64,000 bases of DNA from Paenibacillus_AR sp051594765 (GCF_051594765.1 NZ_JBPPGJ010000003.1:310001-374000); one strand, 5' to 3'. Shown: positions 33,115 to 42,517, counted from the stretch's first letter. Numbers and translations are program-made. Notes: generated by a model not told the origin, from the letters alone.

Positions 33115-33564
33115 TTACTTCTCTTCCACCACGTGCACCTTCAGGGTGGTCGTCACTTCGGTGTGCAGCTTGATCGGAATCGTGAACGATCCGACCATCT
33201 TGATGGGATCCTCCATCTGCATCTTGCGCTTGTCGATGGAGATCTTCTTCTGCTTCTCCAGCTCCTCCGCAATCTGCTTCGTCGTAATGGAGCCGAACAG
33301 CCGTCCGCCCTCGCCGCACTTATGCTTCATCTCCAGGGTGATCTCCTTAAGCCTCTCCCCCAGGTCCACGGCGTCCTGCTTCTCCTTCTCCTTGCGCTTC
33401 ACCTCGGCCTGCTTCTGGACCTCCAGCGTCTTGATATTGCCCTGCGACGCCGGTGCCGCCACACCCTGCTTGAACAGGAAGTTCTGGGCATAGCCCTCCG
33501 ACACTTCCTTGATCTCGCCCTTCTTGCCTTGTCCCTTCACGTCCTTCAGGAAAATAACCTTCAT
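33115..33564 (-). CDS. rplI: 50S ribosomal protein bL9
   Basis: A 149-residue protein bridging the L1 stalk base. It opens MKVIFLKDVKGQGKKGEIKE, the near-invariant N-terminal domain, followed by the long connecting helix and C-terminal RNA-binding domain. It overlaps the end of gdpP by 4 bp, the usual gdpP-rplI-dnaB order. A 186-bp gap with a GTTCTCC hairpin separates it from dnaB. Confidence 0.97.
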   Translation of the reverse strand: MKVIFLKDVKGQGKKGEIKEVSEGYAQNFLFKQGVAAPASQGNIKTLEVQKQAEVKRKEKEKQDAVDLGERLKEITLEMKHKCGEGGRLFGSITTKQIAEELEKQKKISIDKRKMQMEDPIKMVGSFTIPIKLHTEVTTTLKVHVVEEK

Positions 33565-35525
33565 TCGAATAACCCCTCTTCCGCATCGATATCTTGCAGC
33601 ACCTGCTTCAGCCGCTTGGCCGCCTCCGCCACCGTCGTGTTGTCCAGCTGGACCGCCGCGTTGGTCAAGTGACCGCCTCCGCCCAGACGCTCCATAACCA
33701 CCTGCACGTTGATCTGGCCGTGGGAACGGGCGCTGATGCCGATTAATCCGTCCTGGCGCTCCGCAACGACGAAGGACGCCATAATATCCGTCATATTCAC
33801 CAATGTATCAGCAACCTGAGCGATCAGCAACTGAGAATATTTGCGATTCGGCTCCGTCACCGCGATGGCGATGTGGTCGTAGATGATCTCGGCATGCTTG
33901 ATCACCTCCGCCTTCTTCACATACGAGTCCAGATCCTCCTTCAGCAGCCGGTGGATGATGGCCGTATCCGCGCCGTTGCGCCTCAGGAAGGACGCCGCCT
34001 CGAAGGTCCGGGCCCCCGTCCGCATGGTGAAGTTCTTCGTATCCACGGCGATGCCCGCCAGGAGCACCGTGGCCTCCATCACATCCAGCGACACCCGGTC
34101 TTGAAAATATTGCAGGAGCTCCGTCACCAGCTCGCAGGTCGAGGACGCATACGGTTCCATGTAGATGAGAACCGCTTCGCTGATGAACTCCTCGCCCCGG
34201 CGATGGTGGTCCACCACCACAATCCGGTTCGTGCCCGCAAGAAGCCGGGGCTCCGGCGTCAGCGACGCCTTATGCGTATCCACCACGACCACCAAGGTCC
34301 TTGCGGTCTTCAGCGTCAGCGCATGGTCCGGCGTGATGAAGCACTTCTTATATTTCTCCTCCTCGATCAGGAGGTCCATCAGCTTCTGAATGGAGGGATT
34401 CAAGCCCTCCAGCACCACATAGCCTTCCTTGCCGGCCATCTGGACGGCCTTCCATACGCCGATCGCGGCGCCGATGGCGTCCATATCCGGAATCTTATGC
34501 CCCATGATGAGCACCCGGTCGCTCTCCTTGATCAGATCCCGGAGCGCATGGGAGATGACGCGGGCCCGGACACGGGTCCGCTTCTCCACCGCATTGGACC
34601 GCCCGCCGTAGAAGGACAGGCGCTGTCCCACCTTCACGGCCGCCTGATCGCCGCCGCGGCCCAGGGCGATATCCGCGCTGGTATTGGCCAGCTGTCCCAG
34701 CTCCACCAGACTGTCCGAGCCGGAGGCCACCCCGATGCTGAGCGTGAAGGGCACCTTCAGCTCCAGCGTGGAATCCCGGACATCGTCCAGAATATCGAAT
34801 CGGGACTGCTCCAGCTTCTGGAGCGCCTTCTGATCCATCACCGCCAGATACCGGTCCGATGAAGTGCGCCGCATGTAGATCCCGTACTTCTGCGCCCATT
34901 CGTTGATCTGTCCCGTCACCTTGGCCAGGGTCATGGTGCGGAACTGATCGTCCATGCCCTGGGTCGCCTCGTCCAGATTATCGAGGATCACCAAGCCCAT
35001 GGCCGGCTTGCTCTCCTGGAACTTCTGAGCCAGCTCCGTCTGGGCCGTAATATCGTGAATGTAGAGCAGACGCTCCTCCGGCTTCACCGTCACGGAGTAG
35101 ATCGCTTGCTCCAGCCGGAGTTCGATCTTGGTGTCCTTCTCCTTCTTGTTCTTCAGCTGGGGGAAAACCTCCGCCATCGGCTGCCCGATGACCGACTCCT
35201 TGCCCAGCATCGTCCCCACGAACGGGTTGTGCCACTCGATGACCTTCTCCTCGCTGTAGAGCACGATCCCGATGGGCAGCTCGTGGATCACTTCATGACT
35301 GGCCCGCTTGACCCGGTGCGATAACGTGGCCACATAATCGAAGAGATCCTTCTCGAAGGCCTTCTCGGCCAGGAGGGTGTAATAGACCAGGAGACCCAGG
35401 GGGATTAACGCCCCAATGCCCAAGAGCCAATGGGTGAAGAACAGTCCTGCGACCAGTCCGGACAAATAAACAAAGGTCCACAGCGTATGGCGTCCATGCC
35501 AACGTTTCAATAAATCCTTCGGCAC
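33561..35525 (-). CDS. gdpP: Cyclic-di-AMP phosphodiesterase GdpP
   Basis: A 654-residue membrane enzyme that degrades c-di-AMP. Two N-terminal helices lie within residues 12-55, followed by a PAS domain (about 75-155) and a degenerate GGDEF domain (about 170-300). The DHH/DHHA1 catalytic part has metal motifs GHKIPDMDAIGA, VVVDHHRRGEE and the C-terminal GGGGHLTNA. Sets c-di-AMP levels and thereby wall and potassium balance. Confidence 0.96.
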   Translation of the reverse strand: MPKDLLKRWHGRHTLWTFVYLSGLVAGLFFTHWLLGIGALIPLGLLVYYTLLAEKAFEKDLFDYVATLSHRVKRASHEVIHELPIGIVLYSEEKVIEWHNPFVGTMLGKESVIGQPMAEVFPQLKNKKEKDTKIELRLEQAIYSVTVKPEERLLYIHDITAQTELAQKFQESKPAMGLVILDNLDEATQGMDDQFRTMTLAKVTGQINEWAQKYGIYMRRTSSDRYLAVMDQKALQKLEQSRFDILDDVRDSTLELKVPFTLSIGVASGSDSLVELGQLANTSADIALGRGGDQAAVKVGQRLSFYGGRSNAVEKRTRVRARVISHALRDLIKESDRVLIMGHKIPDMDAIGAAIGVWKAVQMAGKEGYVVLEGLNPSIQKLMDLLIEEEKYKKCFITPDHALTLKTARTLVVVVDTHKASLTPEPRLLAGTNRIVVVDHHRRGEEFISEAVLIYMEPYASSTCELVTELLQYFQDRVSLDVMEATVLLAGIAVDTKNFTMRTGARTFEAASFLRRNGADTAIIHRLLKEDLDSYVKKAEVIKHAEIIYDHIAIAVTEPNRKYSQLLIAQVADTLVNMTDIMASFVVAERQDGLIGISARSHGQINVQVVMERLGGGGHLTNAAVQLDNTTVAEAAKRLKQVLQDIDAEEGLFE

Positions 35526-35551
35526 CGCAGAACCCTCCTTCCTTCAGTCCG

Positions 35552-36463
35552 TCACCCGGTGATGCGCTTGCGAATCGGAAGCAATACGTCCAGCACGCCC
35601 AAGAGGCAGTAGAAGTACATCAGGAACGGCAGCACCACCGCCAGCACGATGGCCACCACAGGGAGCGCCACACTCCACTTCTTGGCGTGGGCCACGAAGA
35701 ACAGGAAGCCGATGGCCTGGATGGCGAAGGCCGCCGTCAGAATCGGAAGCAGGTTCCACACCACCATGGAGAGAAACGAGTTGGATTCGATGCTGATGAA
35801 CAGATCGAAGATCGTTACGATGATCAGATAGAAGGCCATGGACTTCGGCAGCCTCCACTCCCGCATAGGCGGAAGCCCCGGCACCTGCATGCCGTTGCGG
35901 CGGAGCACCCAGCGCCCGATCCCATGGGCGATCACCGTGTAGAACAGCGAAGCCGCGATCAGGAGCAGCGGGATGATCTGCATGAAGTAATGAATGGCCA
36001 GATCCAGCGCCGCCTCATTCACGGAATTCCGCAGAACGTCAGGCAGACTGTCCACACTGTCGCGGATGAAGTCCTTCACCTGGTCCATGGGGCGGTAGCC
36101 TGCCGCATAGCTGACCAGTAGGCCTAAGAGGAACTCCGCCAGCAGCGTTCCCGCTCCGGCTACGATGCTGACCCGGGCCGGGGCTTGCTTCTTGTACATC
36201 CGGCCCATCATGATAGCCGGCGCCAGGAAGAATAAGGACATGATGGCCAAGACCAGTCCGGAATATCCGGTGATCGCGCACACGCCCGCCAAGCTGATCG
36301 CGTAGAACAGGATGAAGCGCTTCAGATCGAGCCGGGCGTACAGAACCACGGCGGGTACCATAATGAAATTAAGCGATATAATGACCAGCGGCGTTATAAA
36401 AGACAACAGCATCAACAGATTGATGATGCACCAGACCAAAGCGAAGGAACGACCTTTGGACAA
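35552..36463 (-). CDS. DUF2232 membrane protein (YybS-like)
   Basis: A 303-residue protein with about eight hydrophobic helices, matching the YybS/DUF2232 family found upstream of gdpP. It resembles ECF-transporter S components in outline; substrate unknown. Start is TTG (MSKGRSFALV) behind GAGGTGA. Confidence 0.88.
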   Translation of the reverse strand: MSKGRSFALVWCIINLLMLLSFITPLVIISLNFIMVPAVVLYARLDLKRFILFYAISLAGVCAITGYSGLVLAIMSLFFLAPAIMMGRMYKKQAPARVSIVAGAGTLLAEFLLGLLVSYAAGYRPMDQVKDFIRDSVDSLPDVLRNSVNEAALDLAIHYFMQIIPLLLIAASLFYTVIAHGIGRWVLRRNGMQVPGLPPMREWRLPKSMAFYLIIVTIFDLFISIESNSFLSMVVWNLLPILTAAFAIQAIGFLFFVAHAKKWSVALPVVAIVLAVVLPFLMYFYCLLGVLDVLLPIRKRITG

Positions 36464-36520
36464 TCGGATTCACCTCGTACACGAAGAAGTCGAAAGCGGC
36501 ATTACCCTTGATTATAGCAC

Positions 36521-36572
36521 AAAAGGAGCCGGGATGCGGAAAGCATCCCTGTTTATGCCTCCGGCTCCCCCA
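36521..36572 (-). terminator. Terminator of the MOSC gene
   Basis: Minus strand GGAGCCGGAGG...GGCTCC, containing an inner GGATGC/GCATCC hairpin, followed by TTTTG. Confidence 0.6.
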
Positions 36573-36588
36573 GCGGCTTCTGCCGCTC

Positions 36589-37353
36589 CTACAGGCTCGC
36601 CGGTTCCGGCAGCTCTTCGAACGGATCGCCCTTACGGACCGTCCCCTTCTTCACCACCCGGGCGTAGACACCGAAGAGGCCCTTACAGCGTTCGTTCACC
36701 AGCTTCAGTAACGAGGGGTCCTTCTCCAGCGTCTCCGGATGAATCGTAATCATGGAGCAGCGCTCGCAGCCCTTGATCACCTCAAGCTCCGCCTCCCCCA
36801 GCCGGAAGTGCCGCCCGGTCCAGGACAGCTCCGCGAAGGCCGGCTCTTCTGTCCGGACGATTACATTGGGCCGGAACCGGCGCCACAAGTCCCTCTCCGG
36901 CTTCCACAAGCGGCCAAGCTCGGCCAGTGACGCTTCCGTCACCAGCAGCACCGGCGCATCATCGACCCCCGTCAGGGGATCCTCCGCTCCGTAGACCATC
37001 CAGGCAAGCGGCTCTCCCGCCTTCATCTGCAGCTCCCCGGCCAGCTCGTCCGCAGCCCAATCATAGACGGTATTGTCCGGCGTGCGGATCTTGATGGAGC
37101 CCTCGTCCGACCCTCCGCTGTTCTCCGTCCATTCCGCGGCATAATGCAGCAGCCCGGGCTGCTCCCGGGCGGTTAGCTGCTTGTCCGACCGCTCCTTCAG
37201 GAGGAGCCGCACCCGGTCTCCCCGAAGTCCGGATTCCTCGACCCGGCATTGCTCCAGCGGCTCCCCGCCCATCGATTTCACCGGGTACCTCCGCAGCAGG
37301 GTCACTTGCCCCGCCACCCGTCCCGGACTGCTGCTATAGCTTTCCTCCAACAT
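36589..37353 (-). CDS. MOSC domain protein
   Basis: A 254-residue protein with an N-terminal beta-barrel (LLRRYPVKSMGGEPLEQCRV) and a MOSC domain. The key Cys lies in VIKGCERCSMITIHPETLEK. Members such as YcbX and mARC carry a molybdenum cofactor and reduce N-hydroxylated compounds; this shorter relative probably does similar chemistry. It is parallel to gdpP and yybS but separated by a terminator. Confidence 0.88.
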   Translation of the reverse strand: MLEESYSSSPGRVAGQVTLLRRYPVKSMGGEPLEQCRVEESGLRGDRVRLLLKERSDKQLTAREQPGLLHYAAEWTENSGGSDEGSIKIRTPDNTVYDWAADELAGELQMKAGEPLAWMVYGAEDPLTGVDDAPVLLVTEASLAELGRLWKPERDLWRRFRPNVIVRTEEPAFAELSWTGRHFRLGEAELEVIKGCERCSMITIHPETLEKDPSLLKLVNERCKGLFGVYARVVKKGTVRKGDPFEELPEPASL

Positions 37354-37385
37354 GGTTCCTCTCTCCCTCTGCCAGCCCTACACGA

Positions 37386-37412
37386 CAAAACCCCCGGTTT
37401 CCACCAGGGGCA
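37386..37412 (-). terminator. Terminator of the sugar isomerase gene
   Basis: Minus strand CCCCTGGTGGAAACCGGGGG hairpin followed by TTTTG. Confidence 0.7.
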
Positions 37413-37431
37413 GTCTTTTCAACTTGCTCTA

Positions 37432-38277
37432 TTATACCAGTTCCCGCAGATGCTTCGCAAAAGCGTGCAGCAGCTCCCGGGAGCCGTACTGCCGGCTGAA
37501 ATCCTCTATGCCCAGATAGCCGTCATAACCGACGGCCTTCAGATCCTCCAGGAACGACCGGTAATCCACCACACCTTCCGACAGGGGGAACCAGTCCGAG
37601 CTCCAGGACACGGAGCCGTCTCCTCTACCCTGCTTGACCCAGCCCGTGTTCTTGATGTGGACGTGGGCCAAATACGGCCCCAGCAGCTCCAGCCCCATCC
37701 GGAAATTCTCGAAGCCCTCATGCACCATGTTGCCGGGGTCGAACAGCACTCCGATGTGCTCCGGATCGCAGTGGCTGACCAGCCGGTAGGCGGCGCTGGC
37801 GCTGGGGGCGATGGTGTGGTGATGGGTCTCCACCAGGCCTTTCACCCCGTACTTCCGGGCCATCGGCTCCACCGCACGCAGATAAGCCACCGCTTTCTCG
37901 TACAAGACCGGGTAGGGTACGGTCTTGTTATAGCCGGGGACGCCCACGCGGATCATGCGTGCGCCGACTTTTTGCGCAGCGCGGAACACCTGCTCCGTCG
38001 CTTCCATCTCGTCTACATTCAGATAAGGGGTCACCGTCAGCAGCTCCAGCCCGTGCTCTGCCGTAATACGACGGAAGCGCTCCAGCTCCTCGTCCGTTGA
38101 CCGGGGATCGATGGAGCAGCGGTTGTTCCTCCAGAAGGAGGGAACCTCAGTCTTCGCATCCTCCGGCACCTCCTTGTAGCGCCACTCGATGCCGTCCAGT
38201 CCTGCAGCTTGAGCTTCCGCCACCAGCTCCTCAGGAGTCAGATCGGGGGTAACCACGGTAAACACGGATAATTTCAT
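37432..38277 (-). CDS. Sugar phosphate isomerase/epimerase family (TIM barrel)
   Basis: A 281-residue xylose-isomerase-like TIM barrel (AP endonuclease family 2). Seen: LVAEAQAAGLDGIEWRYKEV, VETHHHTIAP, GVLFDPGNMVHEG, HVHIKNTGW and the C-terminal GIEDFSRQYGS. Metal-binding His/Glu/Asp residues are present in these segments. Substrate unknown, perhaps an inositol or keto-sugar. A cre-like palindrome 22 bp upstream of the start suggests sugar-linked control. Confidence 0.85.
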   Translation of the reverse strand: MKLSVFTVVTPDLTPEELVAEAQAAGLDGIEWRYKEVPEDAKTEVPSFWRNNRCSIDPRSTDEELERFRRITAEHGLELLTVTPYLNVDEMEATEQVFRAAQKVGARMIRVGVPGYNKTVPYPVLYEKAVAYLRAVEPMARKYGVKGLVETHHHTIAPSASAAYRLVSHCDPEHIGVLFDPGNMVHEGFENFRMGLELLGPYLAHVHIKNTGWVKQGRGDGSVSWSSDWFPLSEGVVDYRSFLEDLKAVGYDGYLGIEDFSRQYGSRELLHAFAKHLRELV

Positions 38278-38298
38278 AAGGATGAGCCCCTTTCATCA

Positions 38299-38312
38299 TT
38301 GAAACGTTTCAA
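38299..38312. promoter_or_regulatory. cre/LacI-type operator of the sugar isomerase
   Basis: TTGAAACGTTTCAA is a perfect 14-bp palindrome with central CG, just upstream of the ribosome site of the leftward gene. Confidence 0.6.
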
Positions 38313-38386
38313 ACCATATCATACTTCAACTTACTCCCATTGGACAGCTCTATTCCTCCATCCCGCCCAATTCCCGAAAAAAGCTC

Positions 38387-38416
38387 TTGACACCTGATTT
38401 ACCCAAGTGGTAATAT
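38387..38416 (+). promoter_or_regulatory. Promoter of the ABC exporter operon
   Basis: TTGACA (38387-38392), 18 bp, TAATAT (38411-38416). It implies a leader of about 270 bases before the first start codon. Confidence 0.65.
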
Positions 38417-38422
38417 TTCCTT

Positions 38423-38680
38423 CCGTTCCCAAATTCCAATGGCGCCGATGCTGCGGCCGCCTGTACTTGGGACGATGCTTCATGCCCTTATGCTTACGCT
38501 ATTGCCGCCGGATTCTCCGGGGGAACAGCCTCTAAGCTGATGCTTTCGAAAGCCGGTCCACGCGACCCGCCCAGCAACCGATGTTGATGTTACCGAGCCG
38601 ATCTCCCCGGCTTAGGCTCAACCGCTCTGTTGATGACATTCGAAGCCAGCTGGAAGTGCTGGCACCCTTACACTTCTCTT
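38423..38680 (+). other. Long GC-rich leader without a recognised element
   Basis: No gene is seen between the promoter and the GTG at 38697. The stretch contains GCCAGC/GCTGGC near 38643-38664 and other possible stems, but no T-box, M-box, ykkC or yybP-ykoY signature that I can identify. It may be a structured regulatory leader or the remnant of a gene. Confidence 0.35.
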
Positions 38681-38696
38681 ATAGGAGGATCCACCC

Positions 38697-39674
38697 GTGA
38701 TAACCGTAGAAGGCTTAAGCAAGTCGTTCCGCGTCCCCAAACGGACTTCCGGCCTGAAGCAAGCGATGAAAGCGCTTGTAGCCCGAGAGCATACGGATAT
38801 CCATGCTCTTAGCGACATCTCCTTCTCCATCGCTCCCGGCGAGATCGTCGGGTACATCGGCCCGAACGGCGCCGGCAAGTCCACCACCATTAAGATCATG
38901 AGCGGCATCCTGGTCCCCGATCGGGGCACCTGTTCCATTCTAGGCTACACCCCCTGGAAGGACCGTGTCCCCTACGTCAAGCGGATCGGCGTCGTCTTCG
39001 GCCAGCGCTCCCAGCTCTGGTGGGACGTCCCCGTCCTGGACTCCTTCGAGCTGCTCCGTGAAATTTACCGCATCCCCGCGAAGGATTACCACTCCAACCT
39101 ATCCATGCTTACCGAAACGCTGGATCTCGCCTCCCTGCTGTCCACCCCCGTCCGCCAGCTCAGCCTGGGCCAACGGATGCGCTGCGAGATCGCCGCCTCC
39201 CTCCTGCACAGTCCCGACCTGCTCTTCCTGGACGAACCCACCATTGGCCTGGATGCCGTATCGAAGATCGCTGTCCGGCAATTCATCCGCACCATCAACC
39301 GGGAGAAGGGCGTCACCGTCATCCTGACCACCCATGATATGAACGATATCGAAGCCCTGGCCCACCGGCTCCTCCTGATCGGCAAGGGACGGCTGCTGTA
39401 TGACGGCAGCCTGACGGATCTCCGAACCCGGTTCGGCAGTGCCAAGGTGGTGACGGTCGATTACCGGGAGCACCCCAGCCCTTTGCAGATCGAGGGGACC
39501 TCTCTGCTCTCCTGGTCTCCGGAGCGGGCCGTCCTGGGCGTGAACACGGACCATACCCCTATCGCCCAGCTGATGACCCGGCTCACCGAGCAGGTGGAGG
39601 TGTTGGACCTCTCCGTGGAGACCGAGCCCATCGAGGACATCATCGTCCGGCTGTACAAGGAGTTCCAGATATGA
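38697..39674 (+). CDS. ABC-2 exporter ATPase
   Basis: A 325-residue ATPase. Walker A GPNGAGKST, Q-loop VVFGQRSQLWWD, signature LSLGQRMRCE, Walker B LLFLDEPTIGLD, H-loop TTHDMND. The QRSQLWWD segment is typical of ATPases partnered with DUF990-type permeases. GTG start behind AGGAGG. It overlaps the first permease by 4 bp. Cargo unknown. The operon runs toward oriC, against most neighbours. Confidence 0.92.
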   Translation: MITVEGLSKSFRVPKRTSGLKQAMKALVAREHTDIHALSDISFSIAPGEIVGYIGPNGAGKSTTIKIMSGILVPDRGTCSILGYTPWKDRVPYVKRIGVVFGQRSQLWWDVPVLDSFELLREIYRIPAKDYHSNLSMLTETLDLASLLSTPVRQLSLGQRMRCEIAASLLHSPDLLFLDEPTIGLDAVSKIAVRQFIRTINREKGVTVILTTHDMNDIEALAHRLLLIGKGRLLYDGSLTDLRTRFGSAKVVTVDYREHPSPLQIEGTSLLSWSPERAVLGVNTDHTPIAQLMTRLTEQVEVLDLSVETEPIEDIIVRLYKEFQI

Positions 39675-40474
39675 GAGCCTACCGAGCCGTCTTCAAGCTT
39701 CGGATGCTGCTGGGGCTGCAATATCGGGTTGCGGCCTTGGCCGGAGTGGCCACCCAATTTTTCTGGGGCATGATGATGATCATGATCTATGAGGCCTTTT
39801 ACAGCCATACGACGGGTACGCCCCCCATCTCCCTGAACGATCTGATCACCTATCTGTGGCTCCAGCAGTCCTTCCTCGCCTTCATCATGCTGTGGTACCG
39901 GGACATGGAGATCTTCAACCTGATCACGAGCGGCAATATTGCCTATGAACTGTGCCGTCCCTGCGGTCTGTACGGCTTCTGGTACGCCAAGCTGATCGCC
40001 CAGCGGCTCTCCGGCGCCCTACTGCGCTGTTCGCCCATCCTGGTCGTGGCCTTCCTGCTGCCGGAGCCCTACGGCTTGGACCTGCCGCCTTCCTGGGCCT
40101 CTGCGCTCCTCTTCTTGGTGACGCTGAGCTTGGGGCTCATGGTGCTGACCGCCATATCCATGTTCATCTATATCTCCGTCTTCTACACCATGTCGCCCGT
40201 AGGCTCCACGCTCCTGATCGGCGTCTTGGGAGAGTTCTGCGCCGGACTGGTCATTCCAGTCCCCCTTATGCCCGGCTGGCTGCAGCAGATCGTGTCGGCT
40301 CTGCCCTTCCGCTACGCGTCGGACCTCCCCTTCCGGGTGTACTCCGGCCATATTCCCGTACCGGAGGCACTGTGGGGCGTCCTGATCCAGCTCGCCTGGC
40401 TGGCTCTCTTGGTCGGGACGGGCAGCATCTGGCTCCGGCGTTCCCTGCGCCGAGTTGTGATTCAAGGAGGTTGA
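39671..40474 (+). CDS. ABC-2 exporter permease, first subunit
   Basis: A 267-residue protein with about six membrane helices, opening MRAYRAVFKLRMLLGLQYRV. The pattern (FWGMMMIMIYEAFY; ITYLWLQQSF; GNIAYELCRPCGLYGFWYA) fits DUF990-like ABC-2 permeases. Pairs with the following gene as a heterodimeric channel. Confidence 0.88.
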   Translation: MRAYRAVFKLRMLLGLQYRVAALAGVATQFFWGMMMIMIYEAFYSHTTGTPPISLNDLITYLWLQQSFLAFIMLWYRDMEIFNLITSGNIAYELCRPCGLYGFWYAKLIAQRLSGALLRCSPILVVAFLLPEPYGLDLPPSWASALLFLVTLSLGLMVLTAISMFIYISVFYTMSPVGSTLLIGVLGEFCAGLVIPVPLMPGWLQQIVSALPFRYASDLPFRVYSGHIPVPEALWGVLIQLAWLALLVGTGSIWLRRSLRRVVIQGG

Positions 40475-40480
40475 TCCCGG

Positions 40481-41269
40481 ATGAAACTGTATCTTCACTA
40501 CATACGCATCGGCTTCAAGTCCCAGATGCAATACCGCGCCTCCTTCTGGCTGCTCGCCTTCGGGCAATTCTTCATCCCCTTCTTCGTCTTCGCCGGACTG
40601 GTGTTCCTCTTCGACCGGTTCGGGCAGATTCGGGGATGGACCTTCGCGGAGGTGGCGCTCAGCTACGCCATCATCAATATGGCCTTCGCCGTCAGCGTCT
40701 GCTTCGCCAGGGGCTTCGACTCCTTCTCGAGTCTGGTCGTCAACGGAGAGTTCGACCGCCTCCTGGTCCGCCCCCGCACCACGGCCTTACAGGTCATCGG
40801 CTACAAGTTCGAGTTCAACCGGGTAGGGCGGCTGCTGCAGGGAGGGATCGTCTTCGTCTGGGCGCTCTGGTCCCTGCCTCTGGATTGGACGTTCCTCCGG
40901 GTCCTGACCTTGTTCCTGATGATCGCCAGCGGCACGTGCATCTTCACCGGGTTGTACATTCTGGCCGCCACCCTATGCTTTTGGACCGTTCAAGGCCTGG
41001 AGGTGGCCAATATCTTCACCGACGGCGGAAGAGAGCTGGCCCAGTACCCGATCCAGATCTATCAGAAGGCCTTCGCCCGCTTCTTCACCTTCATCGTTCC
41101 GTTCGGCTGTGCCAACTACTACCCGCTGCTCTATGTACTGGGCCGAACCGATCCGGGCATCTCCAGCTTGCCTTATCTCCTGGCCCCCCTCTGGGGCATC
41201 GCCTTCCTGGTCCCGTGCCTCCTTATTTGGCGCTTTGGCGTCCGGCACTATCGGTCCACCGGATCTTGA
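40481..41269 (+). CDS. ABC-2 exporter permease, second subunit (DUF990)
   Basis: A 262-residue protein with six helices. Recognisable segments: FFIPFFVFAGLVFLFDRFG, NGEFDRLLVRPRTTALQVIG, and FFTFIVPFGCANYYPLLYVL, all typical of DUF990. Ribosome site AAGGAGG. Last gene of the operon, closed by a terminator shared with the converging DUF421 gene. Confidence 0.9.
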   Translation: MKLYLHYIRIGFKSQMQYRASFWLLAFGQFFIPFFVFAGLVFLFDRFGQIRGWTFAEVALSYAIINMAFAVSVCFARGFDSFSSLVVNGEFDRLLVRPRTTALQVIGYKFEFNRVGRLLQGGIVFVWALWSLPLDWTFLRVLTLFLMIASGTCIFTGLYILAATLCFWTVQGLEVANIFTDGGRELAQYPIQIYQKAFARFFTFIVPFGCANYYPLLYVLGRTDPGISSLPYLLAPLWGIAFLVPCLLIWRFGVRHYRSTGS

Positions 41270-41278
41270 TTATCAAGC

Positions 41279-41318
41279 GAAGGAATCGTCCCGTTAAAGG
41301 TTCGATTCCTTTTCTTTT
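41279..41318. terminator. Bidirectional terminator
   Basis: AAGGAATCG and CGATTCCTT form the stem, followed by TTCTTTT on the + strand. It overlaps the 3' end of the converging DUF421 gene. Confidence 0.75.
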
Positions 41319-41986
41319 AGACTCAGGTAAAGCTCCCCCTCCGGGGTCAGTTGGGCCAGCAGCACGTCCTCCAGCCGGACCTCTTGGTCATCGAGCTCCT
41401 TCATCAGCCACTGCCGGTCCTTCCCTGCCGCCTTCAGATTCTCATCCAGAATGTGGCTGTCGGTAATGCAGGCCTGCGTCATCCCGCTCTCCGCGGCATG
41501 CAGCTGCAGATCCTTGCAGGTAACCGGGAGTACTTCCCCCTTCTTCAGCACAGACACAGAACCGTCCGTCTCGAAGTATGCGCTCTGGATCTCATCCAGC
41601 CGGAACACATCCTTCTTGCGCAGGAGCATCAAGAGGTCGTTCACCGTCAACCGGGTCTGTCGAAGGGACTTGGGAAGGATCCGGCCCTCGAGGATGACCA
41701 GGATGGGCTTGCCCTCGAATAGCTTCCTCCCTCTCCAGCTGTACAAGGAGATATAATCGGAGAGCAGTGCCAGCAAGGAGAAAAAGGACAGCCCCATAAC
41801 CCCGATCCATAAGGGTACAGAGTGATTGAATATCAAATTGCCGCCGATGGCTCCGAAGGTGACCCCCGCCACAAAATCAAAGAAGGTCATATGGGAGATC
41901 AGCTTCTTCCCGATAATTCTCGACCAGATTAAGAGCGCGGTAAACGCAACCGCCACCCTCAGCAGAGTATCCCATGTCAGGTTCAT
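41294..41986 (-). CDS. DUF421 (YetF-like) membrane protein
   Basis: A 230-residue protein with about three N-terminal helices, the hallmark RIIGKKLISHMTFFDFVAGVTFGAI, and a C-terminal soluble domain (KSLRQTRLTVNDLLMLLRKK; ADGSV-like strand ETDGSVSVL). Family role unclear; in Bacillus some are spore-membrane proteins. Start ATG 41986 behind GGGGCGGA. Confidence 0.88.
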   Translation of the reverse strand: MNLTWDTLLRVAVAFTALLIWSRIIGKKLISHMTFFDFVAGVTFGAIGGNLIFNHSVPLWIGVMGLSFFSLLALLSDYISLYSWRGRKLFEGKPILVILEGRILPKSLRQTRLTVNDLLMLLRKKDVFRLDEIQSAYFETDGSVSVLKKGEVLPVTCKDLQLHAAESGMTQACITDSHILDENLKAAGKDRQWLMKELDDQEVRLEDVLLAQLTPEGELYLSLKEKESNL

Positions 41987-42102
41987 ATTCCGATCCGCCC
42001 CTTCTTTCCCAGTTTGCCCCCTCTGGATAAGGGTCATCCTGAACCCCATGAATATTCGCTTGGTCCTTGGAGGAGAGTAACCGGTAGGAGCGTGACGGAA
42101 TC

Positions 42103-42303
42103 ATGGATCAACTCAATGAATGGCTGGATAAGCTTTCCCACGATTATCTCCTAATTACGATCGCCGCCGGATTGTTCTTTGCGGGCAAGGCCGTAACGGG
42201 CTATTTCACCTACCGGCATTACAACCGGAAGTTCGACCGGCTGGAACGGCTGCTGGAGCAGGAACGCGCCCGGAATGCACCGGAGCGGCCCTCTGATCGG
42301 TGA
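42103..42303 (+). CDS. Small single-pass membrane protein
   Basis: A 66-residue protein with one central helix (LLITIAAGLFFAGKAVTGYF), then a basic and coiled tail (RHYNRKFDRLERLLEQERAR). AGGAGCG lies upstream at slightly long spacing. It is followed by a strong terminator, so it is probably a real monocistronic gene. Function unknown. Confidence 0.65.
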   Translation: MDQLNEWLDKLSHDYLLITIAAGLFFAGKAVTGYFTYRHYNRKFDRLERLLEQERARNAPERPSDR

Positions 42304-42330
42304 AGCTCCTGCTTCGCCGGACATAACAAA

Positions 42331-42372
42331 ACGGGTGCCCCAACGTTTTCACGTGGAACACCCGTTTTTTTG
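42331..42372 (+). terminator. Terminator after the small membrane gene
   Basis: AACGGGTG...CACCCGTT stem and seven T residues. Its loop contains a near-parS sequence. Confidence 0.85.
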
Positions 42373-42477
42373 ACCTATCGGCTCCGTCCCGCTATCCACA
42401 AGTGGATAAGCTCGCCCTTGCCCTCACCTTGTGCCGTAGGCTTAGCATTATCCCCATGTGTACAACGTGTGGGCCAA

Positions 42478-42512
42478 ATAAAAAGACAAGCCCGGCTGGA
42501 CTTGTCTTCTTG
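42478..42512 (-). terminator. Terminator of rpsF-ssb-rpsR
   Basis: Minus strand AAGACAAG...CTTGTCTT followed by TTTATTTG, just after rpsR. Confidence 0.85.
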
Positions 42513-42517
42513 GTGTA

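Noticed and set aside
38423..38696. T-box or metal riboswitch
   Set aside because: No T-box bulge sequence, M-box or yybP-ykoY core was found on the transcribed strand.
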